Assembly (NCBI GenBank): GCA_965232255.1
Contig: OZ246962.1
Coordinates: forward strand, 1,178,001 to 1,242,000
Source of the DNA: Endozoicomonas sp965232255
GTDB taxonomy: Bacteria; Pseudomonadota; Gammaproteobacteria; Pseudomonadales; Endozoicomonadaceae
DNA: 64,000 nucleotides
Reading direction: 5' to 3'
Shown here: piece after piece, positions 18,395-26,005 of the stretch
How positions within the stretch are numbered: the stretch's first letter is position 1
How the letters are laid out: each line of letters starts with the position of its first letter
The notes under the pieces: model-generated
What the model saw: the letters and a program-made list of their open reading frames with translations, nothing else
Told to the model about the DNA's origin: nothing
Database searches by the model: none
Made by a program: the position numbers and the translations under genes

Positions 18395-19001
18395 GGCTGT
18401 CACTCCGAACAACAGGAAAACCGATAAAAACGACCATGGTCTACTGGGGGCCTGACCGACACGGCCATAAAAAGCAGTTCGCCGCAAACTACGAAAATCG
18501 CTTGAGTATTGTGAAATTTGGCATTTTTCGCAGCAAAAATTGGCGCGGATATATGACAACAAAAAAAGGATGATTGCATTCCGTAGATATACCCTGATTG
18601 CTGCACGACAAAGAAGTATTACCGGACCTTTTGCCAGAGGTACTGCCTTGTTTTTCAACAGCAAACAATGGCAAACATAAGTTTGGTCTGATGGTTTTTT
18701 TTGTCGTTTTCGGGTTTGTGGTGCGCCTGTACCAGGAGTCACCGATTACCGAGCGAGAGGAAAAGGTGTGTCAGGGTGACAAGCCGCAGAAAGTTGCTCT
18801 TTTTTCATACTTCACTCGCTGTTTCCCCGCATACATTCGCTACTACCTGTTGATTATGATGCGAAGTTTTAGTGCTGATGGAGGCTTCTGTGTAAATCCG
18901 GTTCAGCACCGGTTGTAGCCTATGAAGTCAGAAAGAAGCCTCGCCTTTATGCCCTTAGGGTGCAATAGGGCGGGGAGTGTCACGCCAGGAACCGATTATC
19001 T
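18395..19001. other. Intergenic region, EutBC fusion / kinase divergent promoters
   Basis: 607 bp between divergent genes. Open frames on both strands here lack recognisable content and I do not support them. It must hold both promoters. I found no FNR-type box, unlike the other eut transcription units, which makes the fusion gene's regulation stand apart. Confidence 0.4.
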
Positions 19002-20669
19002 ATGCCACGTCCACCGGTTGTCAGGTCTGTCAGCCACAGCGTATCCAGTGTTGCCGCCCGGTTGCGGACAGCATTTTCCCGAGGTGCCAGGGCTTCAACC
19101 GCATTTACGCGTCTCCCGGAGATGCCCCCCACGAATCAGGGACAAGGACGGTTTATATCTGGCCTTGCGGGAGCTACCGGGCAGCGCTCCATGCTTGGGC
19201 CGCCACCTCTACCGCAGGCCGACTATCCCGGAGCCCAACAGGATCAGGCACCAGCCCTTCCGCCCGTGGACTATGCCGCCCAACAATATGACACTCAACC
19301 GGGCGCAGCAGTCGGGGGCGCCGGTGAATCGCCGCTGGCCAGAATGGCACGGGAAATTGCGACTGATATGGAAAGGGGTAGAGCTGGGACAGAAGCAGGA
19401 CCATCATCTGCACCCTCAACACCACCATACGGCAGCCAGTCGAGGAGACGACAACATACCAGTGGTACACCGATTCTGGATTGTGCCAGAGACATGCTTC
19501 CTAGTATTTCAGGGCAAGCGCTGGATTTCGCCCCGAACGCACTTTTCCATTTCGGGCGAAACGGCGATACCGCTATTGGTGATGGTGGGTTTGCCACCGC
19601 TTACAGGGCGGGTATGTCTCCCACAGGTGGCCGTACCGACGCCCTGGGACGAAAACTTTTATCCCCGATATTTGTGATCAAGAACAGTCACAACTCGACG
19701 GACGAGCAGGTAAAAAATGAGGTATCGTGTCTGAAGAAAGCCGGTGAGTTTGGTTTTACACCGGCCAATAGCTCTAAGTTAATCGTAATGAAAGACGGCG
19801 GTGCGAACCTGGGCAGTTTTCTGAGTGCGGGCTCCATACGCTGCGATAACGACAATGTGTATATTGAGCCACCTCCCTTAAGTCAGCGACGCAGTATTGG
19901 CAAACAGCTTGTCGGTTGCCTGGCCAAGCTCCATGAAGCTGGTGTAGCTCATCTTGATGTCAAGCCAGAAAATATAGCCATCAATGGCAATGGTACTTTG
20001 TCGCTGATTGACTTTGGCGGTGCTGCACAATCGGCAGGTACCAAGGATGGCGTGCACCAGTATCGGGTTACGAGTTTCAGCCGCGTTTATGCTGCCCCGG
20101 AGGTTCTTCAGGATAACTACGTCTCCAGCAAGGCTGATATATGGGCTGCTGGCATGGTGCTACTGGAAATGGAGCTAGGAATAGGGAACTCAAGGCTACC
20201 TACGCTGTGTTCTAAAGAATATGAATTCAACCTTCAGACTCACCAGACTCTGCTGAATGAAATAAATAACGACGCCAACATATCCGCGCAATGTAAGCAA
20301 GTTTTGCTTAAGTGTCTATCGCTTGATCCCACCCAGCGTCCGTCTGCGAAAGAGCTGTTGACCTACGATTACTTCAGACCGCGCAAGGCCAGTGAAATGA
20401 GCGCAATGGAATTGTCTGTCGCCCACGCCAAAGCGTTTAAAGATTTGGCAGACGCAGAGAAAGCAATGGAACGGGCTTCTTCTGACAGGAGTCTGAACCA
20501 GGTACAGGCGACGGCAATATTTGAAAAACTGTTGACAACCCGTGCCAGAGTCAAAGAATTGCAAGTTGCCCTGGCTAAATTCGGCAGTGACGCCAGTACC
20601 AGCACTGGGAGCGACAATAGTACCCGACCCCTGCTCGGACAACGGCGTCAGCCAAGGTGGAGTCGTTAA
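19002..20669 (+). CDS. Eukaryotic-type Ser/Thr protein kinase with disordered N-terminus
   Basis: A 555-residue protein. Residues 1-155 are low-complexity (Arg/Ser, then Pro/Gln/Gly-rich). Residues 190-457 form a Hanks-type kinase domain: Gly-loop GDGGFATAY (193-201), ATP-binding Lys227 in VIKN, catalytic loop HLDVKPEN (317-324, Asp319), DFG Asp337 and APE at 365-367. All key residues are present, so it is probably active. A helical tail with AMELSVAHAKAFKDLADAEKAMERASS follows. There is no membrane segment, PASTA or other sensor domain. This architecture suits a secreted host-directed kinase, but secretion is inference. It lies between the two eut arms, upstream of eutN on the same strand, separated by a hairpin and 204 bp. 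Confidence 0.82.
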   Translation: MPRPPVVRSVSHSVSSVAARLRTAFSRGARASTAFTRLPEMPPTNQGQGRFISGLAGATGQRSMLGPPPLPQADYPGAQQDQAPALPPVDYAAQQYDTQPGAAVGGAGESPLARMAREIATDMERGRAGTEAGPSSAPSTPPYGSQSRRRQHTSGTPILDCARDMLPSISGQALDFAPNALFHFGRNGDTAIGDGGFATAYRAGMSPTGGRTDALGRKLLSPIFVIKNSHNSTDEQVKNEVSCLKKAGEFGFTPANSSKLIVMKDGGANLGSFLSAGSIRCDNDNVYIEPPPLSQRRSIGKQLVGCLAKLHEAGVAHLDVKPENIAINGNGTLSLIDFGGAAQSAGTKDGVHQYRVTSFSRVYAAPEVLQDNYVSSKADIWAAGMVLLEMELGIGNSRLPTLCSKEYEFNLQTHQTLLNEINNDANISAQCKQVLLKCLSLDPTQRPSAKELLTYDYFRPRKASEMSAMELSVAHAKAFKDLADAEKAMERASSDRSLNQVQATAIFEKLLTTRARVKELQVALAKFGSDASTSTGSDNSTRPLLGQRRQPRWSR

Positions 20670-20674
20670 CTTTA

Positions 20675-20700
20675 GCGCCTGGGAAAGTAATTCCAGGCGC
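20675..20700 (+). terminator. Hairpin after the kinase gene
   Basis: A GC-rich stem (GCGCCTGG / CCAGGCGC, extended by GAA/TTC with one bulge) lies 6 bp after the kinase stop. No clear T-run follows, so efficiency is uncertain. Confidence 0.45.
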
Positions 20701-20784
20701 CGATGGACGAGCACATGGTTTTGCATTCAACGATTATTAACCACTCAATAATTGATCCAGATTAATTTTTTGATCAGCAAAAAA

Positions 20785-20798
20785 CTGATCTTGATCAA
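20785..20798 (+). promoter_or_regulatory. FNR-type box upstream of eutN
   Basis: CTGATcttgATCAA, one mismatch from TTGAT-N4-ATCAA. With the box at -41.5 the start of transcription would fall near 20833, and a TATTAA word at 20818-20823 is roughly placed as a -10. The eutN start codon is 75 bp downstream of the box. Confidence 0.55.
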
Positions 20799-20872
20799 CT
20801 GCACTTTGTCCGACGTGTATTAATGTTCAACTTTTCATGAACCGCCAAAACCATCTTCCGGGAGTGTGGTAA

Positions 20873-21139
20873 GTGCTGATTGGTAAAGTAACAGGCAACG
20901 TGTGGGCCACTCGAAAACAAGATGGGCTCAGCGGCTTTAAACTGATGATTGTCGAGTTAATCAATCCCGGCGAAAAAGAAATTGGCCAGTCCCTGGTCGC
21001 TGTCGATACGGTCGGTGCCGGCATAGGCGACATTGTTCTTATTGCTCGTGGTGGCGCTGCCAGACGAGCCATTGAACCCTCCGAAGGCCCAGTGGATGCG
21101 GCCATTGTTGGTATTGTTGACAACATGGAAGTGGTGTAA
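20873..21139 (+). CDS. eutN: EutN, pentameric BMC vertex protein
   Basis: An 88-residue EutN/CcmL (BMC-P) protein that caps the vertices of the microcompartment shell. It begins MLIGKVTGNVWATRK and has the typical GFKLMIVELINP and VGAGIGDIVLIARGGAARRA stretches, ending VDAAIVGIVDNMEVV. The start is GTG with GGGAG about 8 bases upstream. It is the only BMC-P protein in the window and first in the plus-strand eutN-eutQ-eutS-eutP unit, with an FNR-type box upstream. eutQ follows after 37 bp. Confidence 0.95.
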   Translation: MLIGKVTGNVWATRKQDGLSGFKLMIVELINPGEKEIGQSLVAVDTVGAGIGDIVLIARGGAARRAIEPSEGPVDAAIVGIVDNMEVV

Positions 21140-21176
21140 GTCGACGTACATTTCCCCTCAGTGAACGAGTTGCTCC

Positions 21177-21647
21177 ATGAATCAAATTACACCTGAAGCT
21201 CTGGAAGAGATTATCCGCAAAGTTGTGGCTGAGCAGCTTGGTCAGTCAGCGATAAATACCGGGTTTGAAAAATACGTCGATGAATCTGGTGTCGCAGTCA
21301 TCAAAGCGTCCACCGTCAAATGCAAGCCGTTTGATACCGGTAATCCGGCTGACAAGGTGTTTATCACCGATATTCTTGATCTTGCAGAAAGTCCTCGCCT
21401 GGGTTGTGGCATGATGGAAATCCATCAGACGACATTTGACTGGACTCTGGAATACGACGAAGTGGATTACATTGTTGAAGGTACCCTGAAAATCATTATC
21501 GATGGCCGTGAAGTGGTTGGTCGTGTCGGCGATGTGATCTTCATTCCCAAAGGGTCCACAATTCAATTCAGTGCCCCGGATTTTGCCCGCTTTATGTTTG
21601 TTGCCTATCCGGCCAACTGGGAAGAAATTGCCCGACAGAAGCAGTAA
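21177..21647 (+). CDS. eutQ: EutQ, cupin-fold acetate kinase-type protein
   Basis: A 156-residue EutQ. The N-terminal amphipathic helix (ITPEALEEIIRKVVAEQLG) resembles a microcompartment encapsulation peptide. The cupin barrel follows with FDWTLEYDEVDYIVEGTLKIIIDGREVVGRVGDVIFIPKGSTIQFSAPDFARFMFVAYPANW. In Salmonella EutQ has acetate kinase activity with EutP and is needed for compartment formation. It is shorter than Salmonella EutQ (229), having a reduced N-terminal region. It lies between eutN and eutS in one operon. Confidence 0.93.
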   Translation: MNQITPEALEEIIRKVVAEQLGQSAINTGFEKYVDESGVAVIKASTVKCKPFDTGNPADKVFITDILDLAESPRLGCGMMEIHQTTFDWTLEYDEVDYIVEGTLKIIIDGREVVGRVGDVIFIPKGSTIQFSAPDFARFMFVAYPANWEEIARQKQ

Positions 21648-21746
21648 CCAGCCTGACATTGCAGATCATCGCCCTGTTTTTCTTTGCCATCAAGTGCCCA
21701 GGCAGGGCGATTATTGCTATTTATCAAAGATAAGAGTTATTAATCC

Positions 21747-22118
21747 ATGAGTGACAGCCTTAAGACATTCGACCCTGATAAGAAAGAACGCATTATCCAG
21801 GAATATGTGCCGGGCAAACAGGTCACTCTGGCTCATTTGATTGCCCACCCACAGCGCGATCTTCTGGTTAAGCTGGGACTGGACGCTGACCACGTCAGCG
21901 CCATTGGCATTATGACCATTACTCCGAGCGAGGCGTCCATGATTGCGGCCGATGTGGCCACCAAGGCAGCTGGCGTAGAGATCGGCTTTCTAGATCGCTT
22001 TTCCGGTTGCCTGGTCATTACTGGCGATATAAGCAGCGTTGAAGCCAGCCTTAATGCGGCGCTGGAGATGTTGCGGGACAATCTGAAATTTGCACCAACC
22101 CGGGTAACGCACTCCTGA
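21747..22118 (+). CDS. eutS: EutS/PduU-type circularly permuted BMC shell protein
   Basis: A 123-residue BMC-H protein of the EutS/PduU permuted type. The N-terminal strand region KKERIIQEYVPGKQVTLAHLIAHP forms the small barrel over the pore, followed by IGIMTITPSEASMIAADVATKAAGVEIGFLDRFSGCLVITGDISSVEASLNAAL. These features are near-diagnostic of EutS. The stop codon overlaps the eutP start (TGATG), so the two are translationally coupled. Confidence 0.94.
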   Translation: MSDSLKTFDPDKKERIIQEYVPGKQVTLAHLIAHPQRDLLVKLGLDADHVSAIGIMTITPSEASMIAADVATKAAGVEIGFLDRFSGCLVITGDISSVEASLNAALEMLRDNLKFAPTRVTHS

Positions 22119-22543
22119 TGAAAAAGATAATGCTGATAGGCACTACCAACTCAGGCAAAACCACACTGATGCAAGCTCTGGAAGGACATAAACTAAAATA
22201 CAAAAAAACTCAGGCCATGGATTACCATGGCGCCATTCTCGATACACCCGGCGAGTTTATTGAAAATCGTCGTTTTTACTCCGCCCTGATGACCGCCTCG
22301 GTGGATTATCAGGTGGTCGGCGTGTTGCACGATGCCACAACCCGACAAAATCTTATTCCACCGGGTTTTGCCACCATGTTTAACCGGGAAGTCATTGGCA
22401 TTATTACCAAAATAGACAGCCCTGGGGCCGATCCGGAATTTTCCCGTAAAGTGCTGCAACAAGCCGGCATCAAAACCATTTTTGCCATTGACTCCTGTAC
22501 CGGCAATGGAATTGCGGCACTCAAGGCGTGGCTCGATGCCTGA
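22118..22543 (+). CDS. eutP: EutP/PduV-type small P-loop NTPase
   Basis: A 141-residue Ras-like P-loop protein of the EutP family. Walker A is LIGTTNSGKTTL (residues 6-17), the switch-like region is DTPGEFIENRRFYSAL, and the specificity loop is ITKIDSPGA. EutP of Salmonella has acetate kinase activity and PduV relatives localise to the shell. It overlaps eutS by one base at TGATG. The family N-terminus MKKIMLIG fixes the start. Confidence 0.93.
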   Translation: MKKIMLIGTTNSGKTTLMQALEGHKLKYKKTQAMDYHGAILDTPGEFIENRRFYSALMTASVDYQVVGVLHDATTRQNLIPPGFATMFNREVIGIITKIDSPGADPEFSRKVLQQAGIKTIFAIDSCTGNGIAALKAWLDA

Positions 22544-22572
22544 GCATTACTGTTAACGGTCTGTTGTCTTTT

Positions 22573-23235
22573 ATGTCTGGTACTAACTTTTGCACTTCAT
22601 GGAGTGGTGGCAAGGACGCTTGCTTCGCGCTCTGGCTGGCTATGCGACAGGGGTTAACCCCCACCTGCCTGCTGACTATGCTGCAAGCCGATCAGCAACG
22701 TACCACCGCCCACGGTCTGCGCCAAGAGGTGCTTGCTGCCCAGGCACAGTGCCTTGGTTTACCCATTATTTTTGGTCGTGCCGGGTTTGGCAATTACGAA
22801 AGTGGCCTGAAAATAGCGCTACAACAGGTCAGGGAGTCGTTCGCTACCCAGCAATTGTTGTTTGGTGATATTGATTTGCAGGCGCACCGGGAGTGGTATG
22901 AGACCATTTTGGTGGACACTGGCATCACACCCGATTTTCCGTTATGGCATTATCCGCGGGCAGAACTGCTAACTGATATGCTGGCAGTCGGATTTACCAC
23001 CATGATCGTCAGCTTGCAGGCGGATAAGCTGGATCGTCGTTTGCTGGGCAAGATTTTAACAGCCGATATTGCTGCAGAGATTGCCAGTCAGGGCGTTTGC
23101 CCCACCGGTGAAGACGGAGAGTTTCATACCCTGGTCATCAATGCGCCCCACTTTCGGCACACACTGGCGGTGGATATTGCCGACATTATTGACGACGAGT
23201 GGGGATATACGCAGCTGGATATGGTTCCAATCTAG
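22573..23235 (+). CDS. PP-loop ATPase, diphthine-ammonia-ligase-like (COG2102)
   Basis: A 220-residue adenine-nucleotide alpha-hydrolase of the Dph6-like COG2102/TIGR00290 family. The PP-loop SWSGGKDACFAL is at residues 8-19, with the C-terminal family motif CPTGEDGEFHTLV near 178-190. Bacteria have no diphthamide, so the bacterial members do something else: probably ATP-dependent amide formation or adenylation. The frame is open to ATG 22528, which overlaps eutP; ATG 22573 gives the family N-terminus. It closes the eutN-Q-S-P string and is convergent with eut_hyp. Co-location with a cytosolic BtuF-like gene and cobalamin enzymes suggests a cobamide-related task, which is inference. Confidence 0.78.
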   Translation: MSGTNFCTSWSGGKDACFALWLAMRQGLTPTCLLTMLQADQQRTTAHGLRQEVLAAQAQCLGLPIIFGRAGFGNYESGLKIALQQVRESFATQQLLFGDIDLQAHREWYETILVDTGITPDFPLWHYPRAELLTDMLAVGFTTMIVSLQADKLDRRLLGKILTADIAAEIASQGVCPTGEDGEFHTLVINAPHFRHTLAVDIADIIDDEWGYTQLDMVPI

Positions 23236-23241
23236 GATTGC

Positions 23242-23967
23242 TCAGGATTCCACCACCAAGTCGGTTTTCAGGCGCAGGAAATCTCTGGCCAGTGGCGTGA
23301 TGATGGCATTTTCTGGCAGTTTTATATGCCGATAGCCTTGTTCATAACAGGTACGCAAGTCTTTCTCACTCACGACGCGACCGGTGATAGTCTGTACTGT
23401 CGTATCCGATGGCTGGGGCATATAAACGACATTTTCTGTGTTAGTGCTCTGACAGACAGCTTCAGCTACTGTCGGCTCAGCACTGGCAAAAGACTCAGTC
23501 AACTGAGCCAGTTCGACCACTTTCATGCCAAAAGTGCACAGCGTCGCCTCTTTATTGGCAAATATCTGATAAAACGCCGGGTTTGCCGTCTGGCGATAAC
23601 GCCGGTAGACAATGCCTTCTGCCAGAATGTGAATCGTTTTGCCCAGTAACAGGCTTTCAATAATCACGCAGCCTTCACTGCCACGCTCAAGACCAATGAC
23701 CAAGGCTGACAATAGCGAATTGGGTAGCGCAGCCAATACAATATGGTCAAATTCATCGGGATTACTGCTGATCGTGCCCTGCTGATCGCAGATATACGAC
23801 AGTTGGCAGTCATTACCCAGAGCCTGCTCAAGTTGTTGTCGGTTCTGGCAATCACCAATGACCAATACAGACGACTTTGGCTTATTGGTTGCCAGCTCCC
23901 CGTGCAGGGCGTGTAACTGTTCCATCACTCGTCTGGCAATAAGTTCCACCAGGGTATCGGTGTTCAT
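23242..23967 (-). CDS. Eut-operon protein of unknown function (eut_hyp-like) with TPxAxD tail
   Basis: A 241-residue protein resembling the TIGR02536 'eut_hyp' family found in ethanolamine microcompartment operons, function unknown. The N-terminal helix TLVELIARRVMEQLHAL is encapsulation-peptide-like. A flavoprotein-like alpha/beta region follows (SSVLVIGDC, FDHIVLAALPNSLLSALVIG, CVIIESLLLGKTIHIL). Residues about 205-241 end with IKLPENAIITPLARDFL, the same module seen on adh and the EutBC fusion. It is the last gene of the minus-strand eutB operon, 10 bp after eutJ. Confidence 0.75.
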   Translation of the reverse strand: MNTDTLVELIARRVMEQLHALHGELATNKPKSSVLVIGDCQNRQQLEQALGNDCQLSYICDQQGTISSNPDEFDHIVLAALPNSLLSALVIGLERGSEGCVIIESLLLGKTIHILAEGIVYRRYRQTANPAFYQIFANKEATLCTFGMKVVELAQLTESFASAEPTVAEAVCQSTNTENVVYMPQPSDTTVQTITGRVVSEKDLRTCYEQGYRHIKLPENAIITPLARDFLRLKTDLVVES

Positions 23968-23977
23968 ATGTATATCC

Positions 23978-24820
23978 TTACGGTGCCAACGCTTCCAGGG
24001 CGCTGATTGCTATACCCAGGGGCGTCACCAGAAATGGGTTGTCTGGTTTCCAGGTGTTGACCCCGGTCTGGCTGGCAATAATCTGTTCAAATTCCGGCAG
24101 ACAGGTAGTTCCTCCCACCAGATAGACATTTTCTACGTCGTAGCCCTGAATGTGCTGATGGACAATGGAGCCCATTTTTTCAATGACTGGACGGACAATG
24201 TTTACTACATCGCGGTGATTGGTGCTGATTTTCTTGCGCTTTTCGGCTTCCTCAAAGCTGGTTTTGTAATGACCGGCCAATACCAGCGACAGATGGGTGC
24301 CACCAGTGGCTTCGTCGGCGGTATAGATCACCTGACCATTACGGAAAATGGATAAGCCAGTGGTGCCCCCGCCAATATCGACGACAGCGCCATTTTTGAT
24401 GCCCAGCACCCGGTTGGCAGCAGTGGGCTCATCCAGCATATTGATCACCTCCATACCAGCGCCTTCTACCACGTAGCGGTGGGTTTTACAGACTGACTCA
24501 GGCGTGTTGGAAGGCATGGCAATAGCGGCCTGGGTCAACGTCACTTGCAGGCGCCTTTCGAGCTTCTCCTTGAGTTGGCGCACAATGGTCAGCGCACCGA
24601 TGTAGTCAACCACCAGTCCGTCTTTTAACACCTGGGCAAACTGCATCTCGGTAGCAACCGGTTCGCCCTGACGATTCAGTACCACCAGGACAATGTAAGC
24701 CGTACCCAGATCAACACCAACCACAAGACTATTGTCGTTTTCTACCTGTGCTGTTTGTGTCAGGCTGGTTTCAACCTGCTGAATCAGCAGACTGACGCGC
24801 TCAGGATCAAATTCAGACAT
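23978..24820 (-). CDS. eutJ: EutJ, Hsp70-like chaperone of the eut operon
   Basis: A 280-residue actin/Hsp70-like ATPase of the EutJ family, thought to assist folding or assembly of ethanolamine enzymes. The phosphate-1 motif VVGVDLGTAYIVLVVLN is at about residues 33-49 and the phosphate-2 motif GAVVDIGGGTTGLSIF near 145. The adenosine region ends VYLVGGTTCLPEFEQI. Length equals E. coli EutJ (278). Upstream, a 13-bp tandem repeat fills the gap to pduL. Confidence 0.94.
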   Translation of the reverse strand: MSEFDPERVSLLIQQVETSLTQTAQVENDNSLVVGVDLGTAYIVLVVLNRQGEPVATEMQFAQVLKDGLVVDYIGALTIVRQLKEKLERRLQVTLTQAAIAMPSNTPESVCKTHRYVVEGAGMEVINMLDEPTAANRVLGIKNGAVVDIGGGTTGLSIFRNGQVIYTADEATGGTHLSLVLAGHYKTSFEEAEKRKKISTNHRDVVNIVRPVIEKMGSIVHQHIQGYDVENVYLVGGTTCLPEFEQIIASQTGVNTWKPDNPFLVTPLGIAISALEALAP

Positions 24821-24821
24821 C

Positions 24822-24886
24822 GTTATAAACCGTTGTTATAAACCATTGTTATAAACCATTGTTATAAACCATCGTTGTCAATCATT
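24822..24886. repeat. 13-bp tandem repeat between pduL and eutJ
   Basis: Five head-to-tail copies of gttataaaccatt: two exact, two with one change, and a degenerate last copy. They fill nearly the whole 68-bp gap between pduL and eutJ. Read on the minus strand the units supply AT-rich spacer, including the region where the eutJ ribosome site should be. Confidence 0.9.
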
Positions 24887-24888
24887 GC

Positions 24889-25563
24889 TCAGTTGATGAT
24901 CAGCTCGCCTTTTACGCCAGGGGTGAGATCCACCGCATTGGCTTCATCAAAATCAATATGCATGGCCAGGGCAAAACCGTCTTTAACTCGCACCAGTACG
25001 CGCTGGAAGGTCAGTGGTCGATCGGTCGCTACCGAGACATCCACTTCCTGTTTGTCTTTTACTCCCAGGCGCTGCGCGTCGGCTGGCGTCATATGAATAT
25101 GGTTACGGGCGACAATAACACCTGCTTGCAATTGCACCATGCCTTTTTCCGAGTGGAGAAAAGCACCGGGGCTGCCGGCGATATCACCGGACTCTCGCAG
25201 GGGTGCATTGATGCCTAATTGACGGGCGTCCGTGCGCGAAACTTCAACCTGACTTTCCGGGCGTGCAGGTCCCAGTATGGCGACGTTGTCCAGTGTGCCT
25301 TTAGGACCGATTACCGATACCCGCTCTTCACACAAATACTGGCCGGGCTGGGATAAGTCGCGCTTGGGTGTTAGCTGATGACCCGGGCCGAACAGTGCCT
25401 CTACATCACTTTGGCACAGGTGGATATGGCGGGCAGAGGTTTCAATCGGGATTTCTTTTTTACCGCTGTCATTCTGCGCGGAATTTACGCCATTAGCAGT
25501 GCATTCAAGAATTACCTGATTGACAATTTGCTGCAGGAGCTGTTCATTTTTGAAGATATTCAC
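24889..25563 (-). CDS. pduL: PduL-type phosphate propanoyl/acetyltransferase
   Basis: A 224-residue PduL phosphotransacylase converting acetyl-CoA to acetyl-phosphate inside the compartment, replacing EutD, which is absent. The N-terminal helix NIFKNEQLLQQIVNQVIL is a likely encapsulation peptide, followed by a linker. Two PduL domains each carry zinc-binding His motifs: ETSARHIHLCQSDVEALFG (near 42-60) and VIVARNHIHMTPADAQRLGV (near 152-171). FQRVLVRVKDGFALAMHIDFDEANA is typical near the end. It lies between eutM and eutJ in the eutB operon. Confidence 0.95.
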   Translation of the reverse strand: MNIFKNEQLLQQIVNQVILECTANGVNSAQNDSGKKEIPIETSARHIHLCQSDVEALFGPGHQLTPKRDLSQPGQYLCEERVSVIGPKGTLDNVAILGPARPESQVEVSRTDARQLGINAPLRESGDIAGSPGAFLHSEKGMVQLQAGVIVARNHIHMTPADAQRLGVKDKQEVDVSVATDRPLTFQRVLVRVKDGFALAMHIDFDEANAVDLTPGVKGELIIN

Positions 25564-25642
25564 GGCAGGATCTCATTGACGTTGCGGCAAATGTGTTGGC
25601 TCGCTCCCGCAGTGAACGGGAGCGGAAGGCTGGAAGCAGAAA

Positions 25643-25936
25643 TTACTCAGCTTTGACTTTGAGGTGCGGCAAAATTGCTTCTACTTCACTGTGTGGGCGC
25701 GGAATGACATGGACAGACATCAGCTCGCCAACCCGCTCAGCGGCAGCAGCTCCAGCATCGGTAGCGGCCTTGACGGCACCAACATCACCACGAACCATAA
25801 TGGTCACCAAACCACTACCGATGGTTTCTTTACCAACCAATGTGACGTTCGCAGCCTTAACCATGGCGTCAGCAGCTTCGATAGCAGCAACCAGACCTTT
25901 TGTTTCAACCATGCCCAGGGCGTTAGAGATAGCCAT
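25643..25936 (-). CDS. eutM: EutM-type hexameric BMC shell protein
   Basis: A 97-residue BMC-H protein, the main facet tile of the shell: ALGMVETKGLVAAIEAADAMVKAANVTLVGKETIGSGLVTIMVRGDVGAVKAATDAGAAAAERVGELMSVHVIPRPH. This is nearly canonical EutM/PduA. The pore loop is around KETIGSG. It lies between eutE and pduL. Confidence 0.96.
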   Translation of the reverse strand: MAISNALGMVETKGLVAAIEAADAMVKAANVTLVGKETIGSGLVTIMVRGDVGAVKAATDAGAAAAERVGELMSVHVIPRPHSEVEAILPHLKVKAE

Positions 25937-26005
25937 TGTTTCTTACTCCTGATTGTCTCTGTCGAGACCTTTTTTAATGCGTCAAAAAATAACTTAACAA
26001 AAATT

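Noticed and set aside
18598..18918. 106-residue open frame before the kinase gene
   Set aside because: No recognisable content and position in a promoter region; not supported.
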